Notes: a model not told the origin generated them from the letters alone. 64,000 nucleotides of DNA from Burkholderia stabilis (GCF_001742165.1 NZ_CP016444.1:496001-560000), one strand, 5' to 3'. Numbered from the stretch's first letter, positions 38,232 to 46,716 are shown. Numbers and translations: made by a program.

Positions 38232-38915
38232 ATGACGGAAGCGATGACAGTGCCTATTGAGCAACCGACCAGGAAACGGCGCACATCGAGTGCTGCACCC
38301 ACCGGCGCGCAGCCTGAAGGCCTTCGGGCCCAGGGCGTTCGGACGCGCAAACTCATCGTGCGCGTGGCGCGGAAACTCCTGCTCGAGGGCGGTGCGCTGG
38401 AGTTTTCCCAGCGCGCGGTCGCGCAGCGCGCCGGCATCAGCGTCAGCAACCTCCAGTACTACTTTCCAACGCGGCTTGCCGTGCTTCGGGCGGTCATGGA
38501 GCCCGAGATCGAGGCCTACCTGAGCGCGCTGAAGCGCGCGCTCGAAAGCGGCGCGCCGCCGCGTGAAACGCTCGATGCATTGCTCGGCATGGCGCTCGAG
38601 AATGCGAAGGACGTCAAGGGCACGGCCCTGTGGGCCCACTTCGTTTCGTTCGCGTCGATCGATCCCGAATGCGCTCGGCTGATCGACGAATGGTATGCGT
38701 CCTTGACGCAAGCCATTGCCGCGCTCGTCCGTGCGGTGAATCCGGGCGTCAAGGCGGCCGATGGCGAGCACGTCGCGATGCTGCTCGTCGCGATGGCCGA
38801 CGGGCTGGCGCTCCAGTACACGATGGGACGGCAGACGGACGGGCTCGATGCGAGGTTCCTGGCGTCGGCGTACAGCCTGGTGGAGGGCAAGGCGTCCGGC
38901 GGCAAGAGCCGATAG
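38232..38915 (+). CDS. TetR-family regulator, paralogue of the one at 53865
   Basis: A 227-residue regulator. Its DNA-binding part (about 32-82) is nearly identical to that of the protein at 53865: both have GLRAQG-RTR, FSQRAVA, and then GISVSNLQYYFPTRLAVLRA without a change. The ligand domains also align but are less alike. The two may therefore read the same DNA sites while answering different effectors. It is separated from the module 1 cytochrome by 260 bases and ends at an excellent terminator, so it is probably its own unit. The start ATG at 38232 has no strong ribosome site; ATG 38244 is a weaker alternative. Confidence 0.88.
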   Translation: MTEAMTVPIEQPTRKRRTSSAAPTGAQPEGLRAQGVRTRKLIVRVARKLLLEGGALEFSQRAVAQRAGISVSNLQYYFPTRLAVLRAVMEPEIEAYLSALKRALESGAPPRETLDALLGMALENAKDVKGTALWAHFVSFASIDPECARLIDEWYASLTQAIAALVRAVNPGVKAADGEHVAMLLVAMADGLALQYTMGRQTDGLDARFLASAYSLVEGKASGGKSR

Positions 38916-38943
38916 CGGTCGCAGCCTGACCAGGTGACACAGG

Positions 38944-38975
38944 AAGACAGGGCATGTCCCTGTCTTTTTTCTTTT
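38944..38975 (+). terminator. Rho-independent terminator after the TetR gene
   Basis: AAGACAGGG (38944-38952), loop CATGT, CCCTGTCTT (38958-38966), then a run of Ts with one C to 38975. A textbook intrinsic terminator for the TetR gene at 38232. Confidence 0.88.
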
Positions 38976-39040
38976 GGCGCCGCGCGTGATCCCGCGTGGC
39001 GGGCGCTGCGTTTGACGATGGCGACGCGCAGGGTGGGCAT

Positions 39041-39841
39041 TCAGCTTGCCCGAGGCCGGTTGCCGAGCGTTCCGCGGAATTTCGCCAGCTGACGCGATTC
39101 CGCCACGAGCTGCCCGCCCGTATCCCGCAATTCACCATCGATGACCAGCAGGCCATGGCGGACGTCCTTCGTCAGGAAGCGTGCGTGGATCGGCCCGGGG
39201 CCGGGCGCGGCCTTGAGGTGTACCGCATATTCGATCGTCGGCACCGATCCCCACTCGGCGCGATCGATGACGTTGTAGATCGGTGGCGGGAACGCATCGG
39301 CGAAGAGGGTCAGCGACGCGAGCGTCGGTAATGATTCGTTATCCAGAGAAATCCATCCCTCGATGGTGGCGGTGCGTTCCAGCCCGCCGTTCTGCAATGC
39401 ACCAGGTGCGAGACGCAGGTCGAACTGCGAGATGAACGAGCGCATCGGATCGGGGATCGCCAGCGTGTCGATGCTCACGCACGAGCGATAAGGCGTGGCC
39501 GGCAGCTGCGGTCCCGCGCAGTGCGACGCCGTGGCGCCGGTCGTCCGGGAGAAGTCGCTGAACGTCGCCACGTAGAACGCCTTGAGTTCGCCTTCCTGTA
39601 TCAGCGACAACGTCGCGCGCGACAGGCTTTTCGTCGATCCCAGTTCGACGATGCGGGCCGTTGCAGGGCCGGAAACGGGATGGCCGAGAAAACTCGCGTT
39701 GATCGACAGCAGGTCGGGGTGCGCGCTTCGGCCGGCGAGCGTCTCGGCTGCCAGCCGCGTGAGGTAGCCCCCGTTCGGATAGCCGAGGACGTTGAATCGA
39801 GACGAGATATCGACGGGTATTTCCACGCAGGCGCCTGACAT
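39041..39841 (-). CDS. Acyl-CoA thioesterase-like double-hotdog protein
   Basis: A 266-residue protein resembling the TesB-like/thioesterase-superfamily double-hotdog proteins: the N-terminal half has FNVLGYPNGGYLTRLAAETL and SINASFLGHPVSGPATARIVELGSTKSLSRATLSLIQEG, and the C-terminal half has EYAVHLKAAPGPGPIHARF and VIDGELRDTGGQLVAESRQLAKF. Such proteins hydrolyse acyl-CoA esters or act on related thioesters. It is the only minus-strand gene between the two amine-oxidase modules and starts 533 bases from module 2, so it is a separate unit. AGGAACAGGA precedes the ATG. Its substrate is unknown; it could release CoA from products of the island. Confidence 0.8.
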   Translation of the reverse strand: MSGACVEIPVDISSRFNVLGYPNGGYLTRLAAETLAGRSAHPDLLSINASFLGHPVSGPATARIVELGSTKSLSRATLSLIQEGELKAFYVATFSDFSRTTGATASHCAGPQLPATPYRSCVSIDTLAIPDPMRSFISQFDLRLAPGALQNGGLERTATIEGWISLDNESLPTLASLTLFADAFPPPIYNVIDRAEWGSVPTIEYAVHLKAAPGPGPIHARFLTKDVRHGLLVIDGELRDTGGQLVAESRQLAKFRGTLGNRPRAS

Positions 39842-40374
39842 TCCTGTTCCTGTGAAGCCATGCCCCGTCGACGGGATGGGGAATCGAATTGAGCGGCACG
39901 CGCACCGCGACGTGCACGCGAGTCGCTACCGCGCATGGGTTGCCGTGATCGAGCGTGTGAATGCCATGCGGCAATGCCATTGCCGGCGGATCGATGCGAT
40001 TTCTTGCGAGGATTCGCGACCGCGAGCATAGCGGGCACGTGCGCCGCATTGAAGTTTATTTTGTGAATCGGCATGCATTCGTGCGATGAATGACCTGCTT
40101 CGCGCATCGTCGTCCGCACGCGTCAGACGGTCCTCCGAAGGCAGGGTAATCCCCCGTCTTTTTTTTATTTTGGTTATATGTATCATGACCTACGTTTGTC
40201 ACATATTCCTACAAATGGATTGCGTGGTTCGTCGACTTGCCTTGCGCTACGAGCGGGGCGGGAGTAACGGCCGCACTCCGATCGGTCTGGAACGACGTGC
40301 CGAACGGGCCGCCTATCGTTCGTCATCCTGATGGACGGCTCCCGAGCGACTTTCATTGCAGTAGCCAAGACAAA
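39842..40374. other. Divergent intergenic region before module 2
   Basis: No gene that I can support in these 533 bases. The left part should hold the thioesterase promoter. The right part has promoter element copy B (40144-40212) and an AT-rich patch unlike the surrounding coding DNA. Confidence 0.65.
40144..40212 (+). promoter_or_regulatory. Island promoter element, copy B
   Basis: GGGTAATCCCC starts at 40144 and is followed by an eight-T run. TGACCTACGTTTGTCA lies at 40186-40201 and TCCTAC ends at 40212. The distance from GGG to ACC is 44 bp. The 15-base string ATGTATCATGACCTA at 40178-40192 is identical in copy A. It lies 162 bases before the second amine-oxidase gene. Confidence 0.65.
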
Positions 40375-41862
40375 ATGCCAAAGAAGTCTTTCCCCAATGG
40401 AGCAGCCGATTTGCATCGGAGGCAGTGGCTCAAGTATGCGGGCGCGTCAGCCGCCGCCGTGGGCACGCTTGCGATCGGCGCGCGGCAGGCGAGCGCCGGC
40501 GAAGGCGACACGTCCGGCACGCCGGGCGACGTGCTCGACGTGGTCATCATCGGCGCGGGGCTGGCCGGACTGACGGCCGCGCGCGACTTGCGACAGGCCG
40601 GTTGCGAATCGTTTGTGGTGCTCGAGGCGCGCGACCGCGTCGGCGGCCGGACCCTCAACTACAACGTGGAAGGCGGATTTGTCACCGAGGTCGGCGGCCA
40701 ATGGATCGGACCGGGTCAGACCGCCGTCGCCGATCTCGCCCGCGAGCTGGAGATCGGCACGTTCCCGAGTTACTACGAAGGCAAGACGGTCATCCTGGGC
40801 GGCGAAGGCCGCGCGACGGCCGACCTGAAAGGCACGTTCGGAACCGACGAGGCCGTATCGTCGAAGCTCAGCAAGATGTCGCGCGACGTGCCGTCGGGCG
40901 CGCCGTGGACGTCCCCCCGGGCCGGCGAGCTGGACAAGCTGTCGGTGGCGGACTGGCTGGTGACGCAGGACATCAAGCCCGAGGACCGGGTGGGTTGGGA
41001 GGGCTCGTGCACGCTGAGCGGCGGCGCTCCGCCGGTCAGCATGGGGCTGCTGCACTTCCTGTCGATGATCAATTCGGCGTCCAACGACTTCACGCAACTC
41101 GACTCCATCAAGCACAGCGCACAGGAAACGCGCTTCATCGGCGGCTCGCAGATCCTTTGCACGAAGATGGCCGGGCAACTGGGCGACAAGGTGCGCCTGT
41201 CGACCCCGGTGCGCCGGATCTCCGGTTGGGATCGCGACATCGTCACGCTGCATACCGATCGTGGAGCGGTGCGTGCGCGCAAGGTCATCATGGCCATCCA
41301 CCCGGCCCTCTGCAACCAGGTGCAGTTCGAGCCGGCGTTACCCGAGAAGCGGGCGTCGCTGCAGCGTGCGTGGCCCGCTCACTCGCCGGCGCGCAAGACG
41401 GCGATGGTCTATCGCCGTCCGTTCTGGCGCGAGAAGGGGTTGAACGGCCATATCTTCCAGGTCGGCGGGCCGATCATCTGGGCGTACGACAACTCCCCGC
41501 CGGGCGGCGAGATCGGGATCATCAATGCATTCGTCCGGAACGCGCTGTTGCCGACGGACCGGAAGGCCGCGCAACACATGCTCACGGACATCTATGCGCA
41601 GGCGTGGGGTGACGACGCGTTGTCACCCGTGTCGTATCACGACCACGACTGGAGCCGCGTCGACCCGTGGACGATCACGTGCGTGTCCGCGATTCCACCC
41701 GGTTTCTGGACTGCGCACGGCGAGGGACTGCATTTGCCGTGCGGCAATCTGATCTGGTCGGGGACCGAAACCGCGAACATCTGGGCCGGCTACATGGATG
41801 GCGCCGTGCGTTCGGGCCATCAGGGCGCATTGCAGGCGCTGAACAGCCTGCGTCGCGCATAG
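40375..41862 (+). CDS. Flavin monoamine oxidase-family protein with Tat signal, module 2
   Basis: A 495-residue paralogue of the enzyme at 35605. A Tat-like signal (HRRQWLKYAGASAAAVGTLAIGA, first residues 14-20 shown by RRQWLK) precedes VVIIGAGLAGLTAARDLRQAG (57-77), EARDRVGGRTLNYN and the C-terminal WSGTETANIWAGYMDGAVRSGH. Most of the FAD fold and the active-site region align with module 1 without gaps, so the two act on similar amines with a possible difference in side-chain specificity. The ATG at 40375 lacks a strong ribosome site but gives the signal at the correct place; the open frame to 40237 is leader sequence with element B upstream. The cytochrome gene follows after 10 bases. Confidence 0.89.
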   Translation: MPKKSFPNGAADLHRRQWLKYAGASAAAVGTLAIGARQASAGEGDTSGTPGDVLDVVIIGAGLAGLTAARDLRQAGCESFVVLEARDRVGGRTLNYNVEGGFVTEVGGQWIGPGQTAVADLARELEIGTFPSYYEGKTVILGGEGRATADLKGTFGTDEAVSSKLSKMSRDVPSGAPWTSPRAGELDKLSVADWLVTQDIKPEDRVGWEGSCTLSGGAPPVSMGLLHFLSMINSASNDFTQLDSIKHSAQETRFIGGSQILCTKMAGQLGDKVRLSTPVRRISGWDRDIVTLHTDRGAVRARKVIMAIHPALCNQVQFEPALPEKRASLQRAWPAHSPARKTAMVYRRPFWREKGLNGHIFQVGGPIIWAYDNSPPGGEIGIINAFVRNALLPTDRKAAQHMLTDIYAQAWGDDALSPVSYHDHDWSRVDPWTITCVSAIPPGFWTAHGEGLHLPCGNLIWSGTETANIWAGYMDGAVRSGHQGALQALNSLRRA

Positions 41863-41872
41863 GAGAGCAATC

Positions 41873-42529
41873 ATGAAAAAACGCATCTTGCTCGCCATTG
41901 CGGGGCTCGTCGCCGTATCGCTCGTCGTCTTCGGGCCGACGTTGTTGAATCTGTACCGCCTTCAACAGTTCGTGTCCGCGTCGGAAGATGCGTACCGCGC
42001 CGATGGCGGACCGTGGCCGCACCAGACCGACACGTGCCTCGGCTGTCACGGCGTCAAGGGTACGTCGGTCGATCAGGGTTATCCGAGCCTGGCGGGGCAA
42101 CCGGCGTCCTACGTGGCGGCCCAGCTTCACGACTTCGCGAGCGGCAAGCGCGCCAACCCGAACATGGCGCCGCTGGCGATGAGCCTGAGCGAGGCCGAAA
42201 TCAAGTCGCTGTCCGAGTACTACGCGCGGCAGCCGGCCCGCGGCAACCGGTACTTCGAAGCCGATCCGCAACAGGCGGCACAAGGCAGGCAACTGGTCGA
42301 GAAGGGGGCGTGTGCCGCGTGCCACGGTGCCCGCTTGATGGGCCAGGCGCAGTTCCCGCGACTGGCGGGCCAGGGGCACGACTATCTCCTGAAGCAATTG
42401 GAGGCGTTTGCCGCCGGCACGCGAACCGAAGCGACCGGCACGATGCAGCGCGTCGCCGCCGCGCTGTCGCCGAAAGACCGCGAGGCCGTCGCCCAGTACC
42501 TGGCGAGTTTGAATCCGGAGAAGGAATGA
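41873..42529 (+). CDS. Membrane-anchored di-haem c4-type cytochrome, module 2
   Basis: A 218-residue protein with an N-terminal membrane anchor (about 5-22) and two cytochrome c domains: CLGCH (55-59) and CAACH (147-151), each followed by the expected Met-containing region (NMAPLAMSLSEAE, and GTMQRVAAALSPKD). It is the paralogue of the module 1 cytochrome without the haemless third repeat. Anchored on the periplasmic face, it should accept electrons from the exported amine oxidase and pass them to the respiratory chain. GGAGAGCAATC precedes the ATG. Confidence 0.92.
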   Translation: MKKRILLAIAGLVAVSLVVFGPTLLNLYRLQQFVSASEDAYRADGGPWPHQTDTCLGCHGVKGTSVDQGYPSLAGQPASYVAAQLHDFASGKRANPNMAPLAMSLSEAEIKSLSEYYARQPARGNRYFEADPQQAAQGRQLVEKGACAACHGARLMGQAQFPRLAGQGHDYLLKQLEAFAAGTRTEATGTMQRVAAALSPKDREAVAQYLASLNPEKE

Positions 42530-42563
42530 TGAACCGTATGCAATCGGAATGGAGTGTTTGATC

Positions 42564-43253
42564 ATGGACAGCAGATCGCTCGTACTTTGCTTCGCCAGTG
42601 CGTTGCTGGCAACCACGACGGCCACGTACGGCTGGAAGTTTCTCAAGCGGCGCAATTTCCTGCTCGGGATCGAGTGGCTCATCGTCACGGTCTCTTCGAC
42701 CAACGCGCTGATCTACTTCGCGACTCACTTCGAAATCTCGGGGCTCGTGTCGCATGTCCTGGATGCGTTTTCCCGCGGCTTCGGGATGCCGCTCGTCGCC
42801 GTCGCGGGCCTGATGGCCGTGACGCGCGGCTACAGGCCGTCGGGCCGCCAGGATGTCTTGCTGTTCGGGATTTCCACCGTCGGCACCGTCGTGCTGGTGT
42901 CCGGCCTGATCGCGAAAGTGCAACCGTATTTCTATGTCGCGGCATGGGCATGGCTGACGATCTATCTCGCGGGTTTCGTGCGGAAACTGCTGGCGGCCGG
43001 CGAGCGGTTTCACGCGATGACGACGACCGTCGCGGCAGTGACCTCGATGGCGATCGCGTGCATCTACGACTTCTATCCGATACCGGGAGACGAGCACAAC
43101 GTCGTGCTCAACTTCTTCGTACTCGCGCTGGTGACGTGGTCGTACATGACGGTCGTGCTGTATTACGCCTATTGCGCGCTGGAGCGCGCAGGTCAGACGC
43201 ATGACGCCAGCCGGTTCCGCTCGCCACGGAACGGGGATCGTCGCCTCGCGTAA
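42564..43253 (+). CDS. Seven-TM membrane protein of unknown function, module 2
   Basis: A 229-residue protein with about seven hydrophobic segments, homologous along its whole length to the protein at 34194. Conserved features are the start MDSRS, GWKFLKRRNFLLG, SRGFGMPLVAVAGLMAVTRGY, PYFYVAAWAWL, HAMTTT and the end TWSYMTVVLYYAYCALER. I cannot place it in a family. In this module it follows the cytochrome (34-base gap), while in module 1 it comes first, so the association has survived rearrangement and is probably functional. The ATG at 42564 has GGAG 9 bases upstream and matches the paralogue start. Confidence 0.83.
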   Translation: MDSRSLVLCFASALLATTTATYGWKFLKRRNFLLGIEWLIVTVSSTNALIYFATHFEISGLVSHVLDAFSRGFGMPLVAVAGLMAVTRGYRPSGRQDVLLFGISTVGTVVLVSGLIAKVQPYFYVAAWAWLTIYLAGFVRKLLAAGERFHAMTTTVAAVTSMAIACIYDFYPIPGDEHNVVLNFFVLALVTWSYMTVVLYYAYCALERAGQTHDASRFRSPRNGDRRLA

Positions 43254-43348
43254 GCGCGTGGCGACGCGCATCGGAGCATTCGCGTCGATCGAAGACACGC
43301 GCCGGAGACGGCTGTCGTGTCGTCGTGCCGCGCAGGGTCGAATCGCCT

Positions 43349-43387
43349 CCGTGACTCACCGCGGCCGATCGCGCGCGTGAGTCACGG
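43349..43387. repeat. Perfect 11-bp inverted repeat
   Basis: CCGTGACTCAC (43349-43359) and GTGAGTCACGG (43377-43387) with a 17-base spacer, 96 bases after the module 2 membrane gene. It may be a transcript-end hairpin or a regulator site; no T-run follows. Confidence 0.55.
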
Positions 43388-43608
43388 TGTGCCGGAGCGC
43401 GGCTTGCGTGCATCGGCCGTCGCATATTCACAGGCCTTCGTCGGGCGGTGTCGACATCGATCCGTCGACGACCCGAGCGTCTCGTTGTCCGGCTTGTTCT
43501 GGATGGGGGCGGCGCGGAGCCGACCGCGACATGTGAAGGCCGTCGAACAATCGTCACAGGAAAGAGGGGGCACTAGCCCTTCGCGTGCCCTTTCGTCGTA
43601 CGTGCCAA

Positions 43609-43632
43609 GCGGCGCGCCGGCAGGCGCGCCGC
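43609..43632. repeat. GC-rich hairpin with a four-base loop
   Basis: GCGGCGCGCC (43609-43618), loop GGCA, GGCGCGCCGC (43623-43632): a perfect 10-bp stem. It precedes promoter element copy C by 57 bases and lacks a T-run. Confidence 0.5.
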
Positions 43633-43688
43633 CGTGATCGGCTTCGCATGCCAGGCATCCTGCTTTGTCCACGCATTGAATTCGTACC

Positions 43689-43757
43689 GGGAATACCCTC
43701 TCTTTTTATTTTGTTCTAAATTTATCATCATTACCTAACATTGTTATCCCGTTCTAT
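43689..43757 (+). promoter_or_regulatory. Island promoter element, copy C
   Basis: GGGAATACCC at 43689-43698, a T-rich stretch, TTACCTAACATTGTTA at 43731-43746, and TTCTAT ending at 43757. The distance from GGG to ACC is 44 bp. It lies 60 bases before the PhyH-family ATG at 43818, so it is close enough to be the promoter of that unit. Confidence 0.65.
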
Positions 43758-43817
43758 AGTCAAGACGGTACAGCGGACCCGCAAGCAAGGCGGGGGCGAA
43801 CCAACAGGAGGTGACAG

Positions 43818-44651
43818 ATGGACGATCTCAAGCGCAGGGCTTTCGCAGAAGACGGCGCGGTTCTGATCGAGGGTGTGTTGAACGAGGAGCAGCTGGCCCG
43901 ATGCCGGCTCGCGTTCGACTGGGGTATTGAAAACCCGGGGCCGATGGCGTCGAGCCTGCTCGACGGTACCGAATTCCGGTCACACGTCGACAACGCGAAT
44001 CCGTATGCGAAGGAACGGCTCGACGAGCTGGTCGCCACGCTGCCGCTCGGTCGCCTGTTTGCCGACTTGTGGGGATCGGAGCACGCGTGGTTCTTCGCCG
44101 AGGAGCTGTTCCTGAAGCGAGGCGGAAAGGGCGCACGCTCGTTGTGGCATCAGGACACCTCGTACCTGCCGTGGGCAGGGATGCACTTCGGCAACGCGTG
44201 GATCAGTTTCGAGGCCGTTCCCAAGCGCAACGCGCTCGAGATCGTCCGGGGTTCGCATCGCGGCGTGCGTCACGACGGCACCACGTTCCAGAACGTCGAC
44301 GATCCCACCGAGCCGCTGCATGGCGGTGGCGTCTGGCCGCGGATGCCGGACATCGAAGCCGAGCGCCGCGCCGATCCGGGCAAGTACGACATCATCTCGT
44401 GGGCCACGAAGCCGGGCGACGTCCTGCTGCTTCATCCCGGCGTGCTGCACGGCGGCGGCGTGGTCGATCCGGCGTTTCCCGATCGCCACACGCTCGTGCT
44501 GCGCTTCTTCGGCGACGACGCCACGTTCAGCCCGCTGCCGGACAACAGCGCATCCGGCTTCACGCCGGCCGGCGTGCTGTTCGTGGACGAGCTCGCGTCC
44601 TTGAAGGCGGGCGACCCGTTTCGCGCGCCGTGCTTCCGTCAACTCGTCTGA
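43818..44651 (+). CDS. Phytanoyl-CoA dioxygenase (PhyH) family protein
   Basis: A 277-residue Fe(II)/2-oxoglutarate oxygenase-like protein. The iron-binding HxD is His111/Asp113 in LWHQDTSYLPW, the distal His is probably His211 in PGVLHGGG, and Arg229 (HTLVLRFFG) would hold 2-oxoglutarate, so the site looks complete. The family hydroxylates acyl-CoAs but also amino acids, ectoine and natural products, so the substrate is open. AACAGGAGGTGACAG before the ATG is a strong ribosome site. The Rid-family gene follows after 18 bases, which points to an amine- or imine-containing substrate. Confidence 0.88.
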   Translation: MDDLKRRAFAEDGAVLIEGVLNEEQLARCRLAFDWGIENPGPMASSLLDGTEFRSHVDNANPYAKERLDELVATLPLGRLFADLWGSEHAWFFAEELFLKRGGKGARSLWHQDTSYLPWAGMHFGNAWISFEAVPKRNALEIVRGSHRGVRHDGTTFQNVDDPTEPLHGGGVWPRMPDIEAERRADPGKYDIISWATKPGDVLLLHPGVLHGGGVVDPAFPDRHTLVLRFFGDDATFSPLPDNSASGFTPAGVLFVDELASLKAGDPFRAPCFRQLV

Positions 44652-44669
44652 ATCCGGAGGATTCCAGTC

Positions 44670-45083
44670 ATGGCAACAACCAGCAAGCGGCAACAGATCA
44701 TTCCACCCGGGTTCAAGGCGTGGTACGACACCTACCATTTCGCCCCGGCCACGCGTGTGGGCGACACGATCTGGGTTTCCGGCCAGGTCGGGATCGGCGC
44801 GGACATGCGGCCGGGCGACGGCGTGCAGGCGCAGGCGCGCATCGCGTTCGAATCACTGAAGGCGATTCTGGTCGAGGCGGGCGCGAGTCTTGCCGACGTG
44901 GTGGAACTGACGACTTTTCATACGGATCTGCGCGCCGAGGTTGAAGCCTTCACCACCGTGAAGGACGAATACTTCCCGGATCGCTATCCGTCGTGGACGG
45001 CGGTCGGGGTAACGCAGCTCGCGCTGCCCGAGCTGTGTGTCGAAGTGCGGGCGGTGGCGGTGGCCGGTTCCGGTGCTGCCTGA
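44670..45083 (+). CDS. Rid-family (YjgF/YER057c/UK114) protein lacking the canonical Arg
   Basis: A 137-residue Rid-fold protein: VGDTIWVSGQVG, QAQARIAFESLKAILVEAGASLADVVELTTFHTDL, and a C-terminal PELCVEVRAVAVAG. In archetypal RidA an Arg (E. coli numbering about 105, in a PARSxVEV-like context) and a Glu (about 120) handle the imine/enamine. Here the aligned positions read Trp109 (YPSWTAVGV) and Arg127, so classical enamine deaminase activity is doubtful. Divergent Rid groups often sit beside catabolic enzymes. GGAGGATTCCAGTC precedes the ATG. Two hairpins follow the stop. Confidence 0.87.
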   Translation: MATTSKRQQIIPPGFKAWYDTYHFAPATRVGDTIWVSGQVGIGADMRPGDGVQAQARIAFESLKAILVEAGASLADVVELTTFHTDLRAEVEAFTTVKDEYFPDRYPSWTAVGVTQLALPELCVEVRAVAVAGSGAA

Positions 45084-45092
45084 CGCGGACGC

Positions 45093-45146
45093 CCGGCCGT
45101 TCGCGCGGCCGGTGCGGCGTCGACGCAAGAGGGTGTTCGACGCCGC
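45093..45146 (+). terminator. Tandem hairpins after the Rid-family gene
   Basis: First hairpin CCGGCCG (45093-45099) with CGGCCGG (45106-45112). Second, a 10-bp stem GCGGCGTCGA (45114-45123) with TCGACGCCGC (45137-45146). No T-run follows. They sit just past the stop codon at 45083 and probably mark the end of the PhyH-Rid transcript. Confidence 0.5.
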
Positions 45147-45354
45147 CACATCCGGCAGAAGAATACCGACAATATTTCGTATTACTTACAACGTAGAGCA
45201 CATCGGCCGGTGATGTCGAGCGTTTCGCGGTCGCGGAGGTCGCGCGATGGCTGTCCATGAAGCGGCGCGCCAGCCGCACGAAACGGATTGAACGCCTGTC
45301 GCCCGTCAACCGCACAACCGGTGAATGAAAGCCGAGTCTCGGAAGGAGAACATG

Positions 45355-46716
45355 ATGAAGAAGCACACGATCGGAACCGTGTCCGCAATCGCGGCTGCGT
45401 TGTTGGTGATGGCCGGCAGCGCCGTGGCTGACGACCTCACCCCCGCAGGAGCCGAACGCGGCGCGAGCAAGGACGGCTCCATTCCGGCCTTCGCCGGCAA
45501 GCAGGAGCCGCAGTCGGGCTGGGAATACGGCAAGACGCGTGGCGATTTCTGGAAACACCGGAGCGAGAAGCCGCTTTATTCGATCGATGCCGCGAACGTC
45601 GACAAGTACGCGAGCAATCTGTCGCCCGGCCAGATCGCATTGATCAAGCAGCGCAAGGGTTACCGGATGGATGTCTATCCGTCGCACCGCGAGTGCCAGC
45701 TGCCGGAATTTGCCGAGCAGAACACGAAGGCCAACCTCACGGCCGCGAAGCTCGCGTCGGATGGAGAAACGCTCGAAGCGGGCGTCTTGCCCGGCGTGCT
45801 GTTCCCCCAGCCGAAAAACGGCGCCGAAGCGATCCTGAACTACGAGAACCGGTATCGGGGTATCGGTATCGAATGGCCGCTGGTCGTCACGTCCATCTCG
45901 CCGCGTCCGGGCGGCGGCGAATGGATCGACGGGATCGGCCCGCAGGTCTTCTATTTCCCGTCGGGCAAATCGGGCAAGAGCGGGCCGAAGGATGTCGACC
46001 AGCTCAGCCTGGCCGCCTATTTCTCGGCCACTTCGCCGGCCGCGCTGGCCGGGCAGGCATTCGTGCAGCGCCAGTATTTCAACAAGGACTCGGAAACCTA
46101 CTACTACTTTCCGGGCCAGCGCCGTGTGAGACGCATGCCGGCCTATACGCATGACGCGCCGCTGATCGGCTTCGAGAACCAGTACCTGATCGACGAAGCC
46201 AACATGTTCAACGGCTCGATCGACCGGTTCAACTGGAAGCTCGTCGGCAAGCGCGACTTGCTCGTTCCGTACAACGCATTCGGCATGTACAAGTTCAAGA
46301 GCAAGCTGCACGACGTCGCAACCCCGGACGGCATCGCATCGGCGAACCGCCGCTACGAGATGCATCGCGTATGGGTCGTCGAGGCGACGGTCAAGCCGAG
46401 CGCGCGCCACGTCGCGTCGAAGAAGGTGTTCTACCTCGACGAGGACAGCTGGCTCGCGCTCGTCGGCGAGGACTACGACGCGCAGGGCAAGCTGTGGAAG
46501 GTGCGCGAGAGCTACCCGATTCCGGTATGGGAGCTGGGCGGTGCCTGCGACAACGAGCCGATGGCGCAGTACGACGTGCTGAGCGGGCGTTACGTATTCG
46601 ATTCGTCGACGATCGGCCAGGGCAAGGATATCCGCTGGTATCAGGAGATCAACGATCCGCGCTTCAAGTCCGATTTCTACTCGGCGGAATCGCTGAGATC
46701 GGTCAGCGAACGCTGA
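45355..46716 (+). CDS. DUF1329 exported protein
   Basis: A 453-residue protein with a cleavable signal (KKHTIGTVSAIAAALLVMAGSAVAD) followed by DUF1329 features: LTPAGAERGASKDGSIPAF, NRYRGIGIEWP, YYYFPGQRRVRRMP, DRFNWKLVGKRDLLVPYN and a C-terminal W/Y-rich part. The fold is expected to resemble LolA/LolB-type lipid-binding half-barrels, but the molecular role is not established. These proteins are typically encoded next to DUF1302 and MMPL proteins, as here. ATG 45355 is chosen over 45352 for its 6-base spacing from AAGGAG. First gene of the envelope set. Confidence 0.88.
   Translation: MKKHTIGTVSAIAAALLVMAGSAVADDLTPAGAERGASKDGSIPAFAGKQEPQSGWEYGKTRGDFWKHRSEKPLYSIDAANVDKYASNLSPGQIALIKQRKGYRMDVYPSHRECQLPEFAEQNTKANLTAAKLASDGETLEAGVLPGVLFPQPKNGAEAILNYENRYRGIGIEWPLVVTSISPRPGGGEWIDGIGPQVFYFPSGKSGKSGPKDVDQLSLAAYFSATSPAALAGQAFVQRQYFNKDSETYYYFPGQRRVRRMPAYTHDAPLIGFENQYLIDEANMFNGSIDRFNWKLVGKRDLLVPYNAFGMYKFKSKLHDVATPDGIASANRRYEMHRVWVVEATVKPSARHVASKKVFYLDEDSWLALVGEDYDAQGKLWKVRESYPIPVWELGGACDNEPMAQYDVLSGRYVFDSSTIGQGKDIRWYQEINDPRFKSDFYSAESLRSVSER

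Larger units (their letters stand above)
43254..43817. other. Intergenic region with inverted repeats before the PhyH gene
   Basis: No supported gene in 564 bases. It holds an 11-bp inverted repeat (43349-43387), a 10-bp GC hairpin (43609-43632) and promoter element copy C (43689-43757). A plus-strand frame of about 106 codons (43317-43637) has no ribosome site or recognisable domain and spans the hairpins. Confidence 0.6.

Noticed and set aside
43317..43637. 106-codon plus-strand frame before the PhyH gene
   Set aside because: Ser/Arg-rich composition, no ribosome site, and it spans two perfect hairpins.
45159..45208. Possible fifth copy of the island promoter element before the DUF1329 gene
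   Set aside because: GAATACC and ATTACTTACAACG resemble the parts, but the spacing is about 25 rather than 44-45 bp and no CTAY box is placed correctly.
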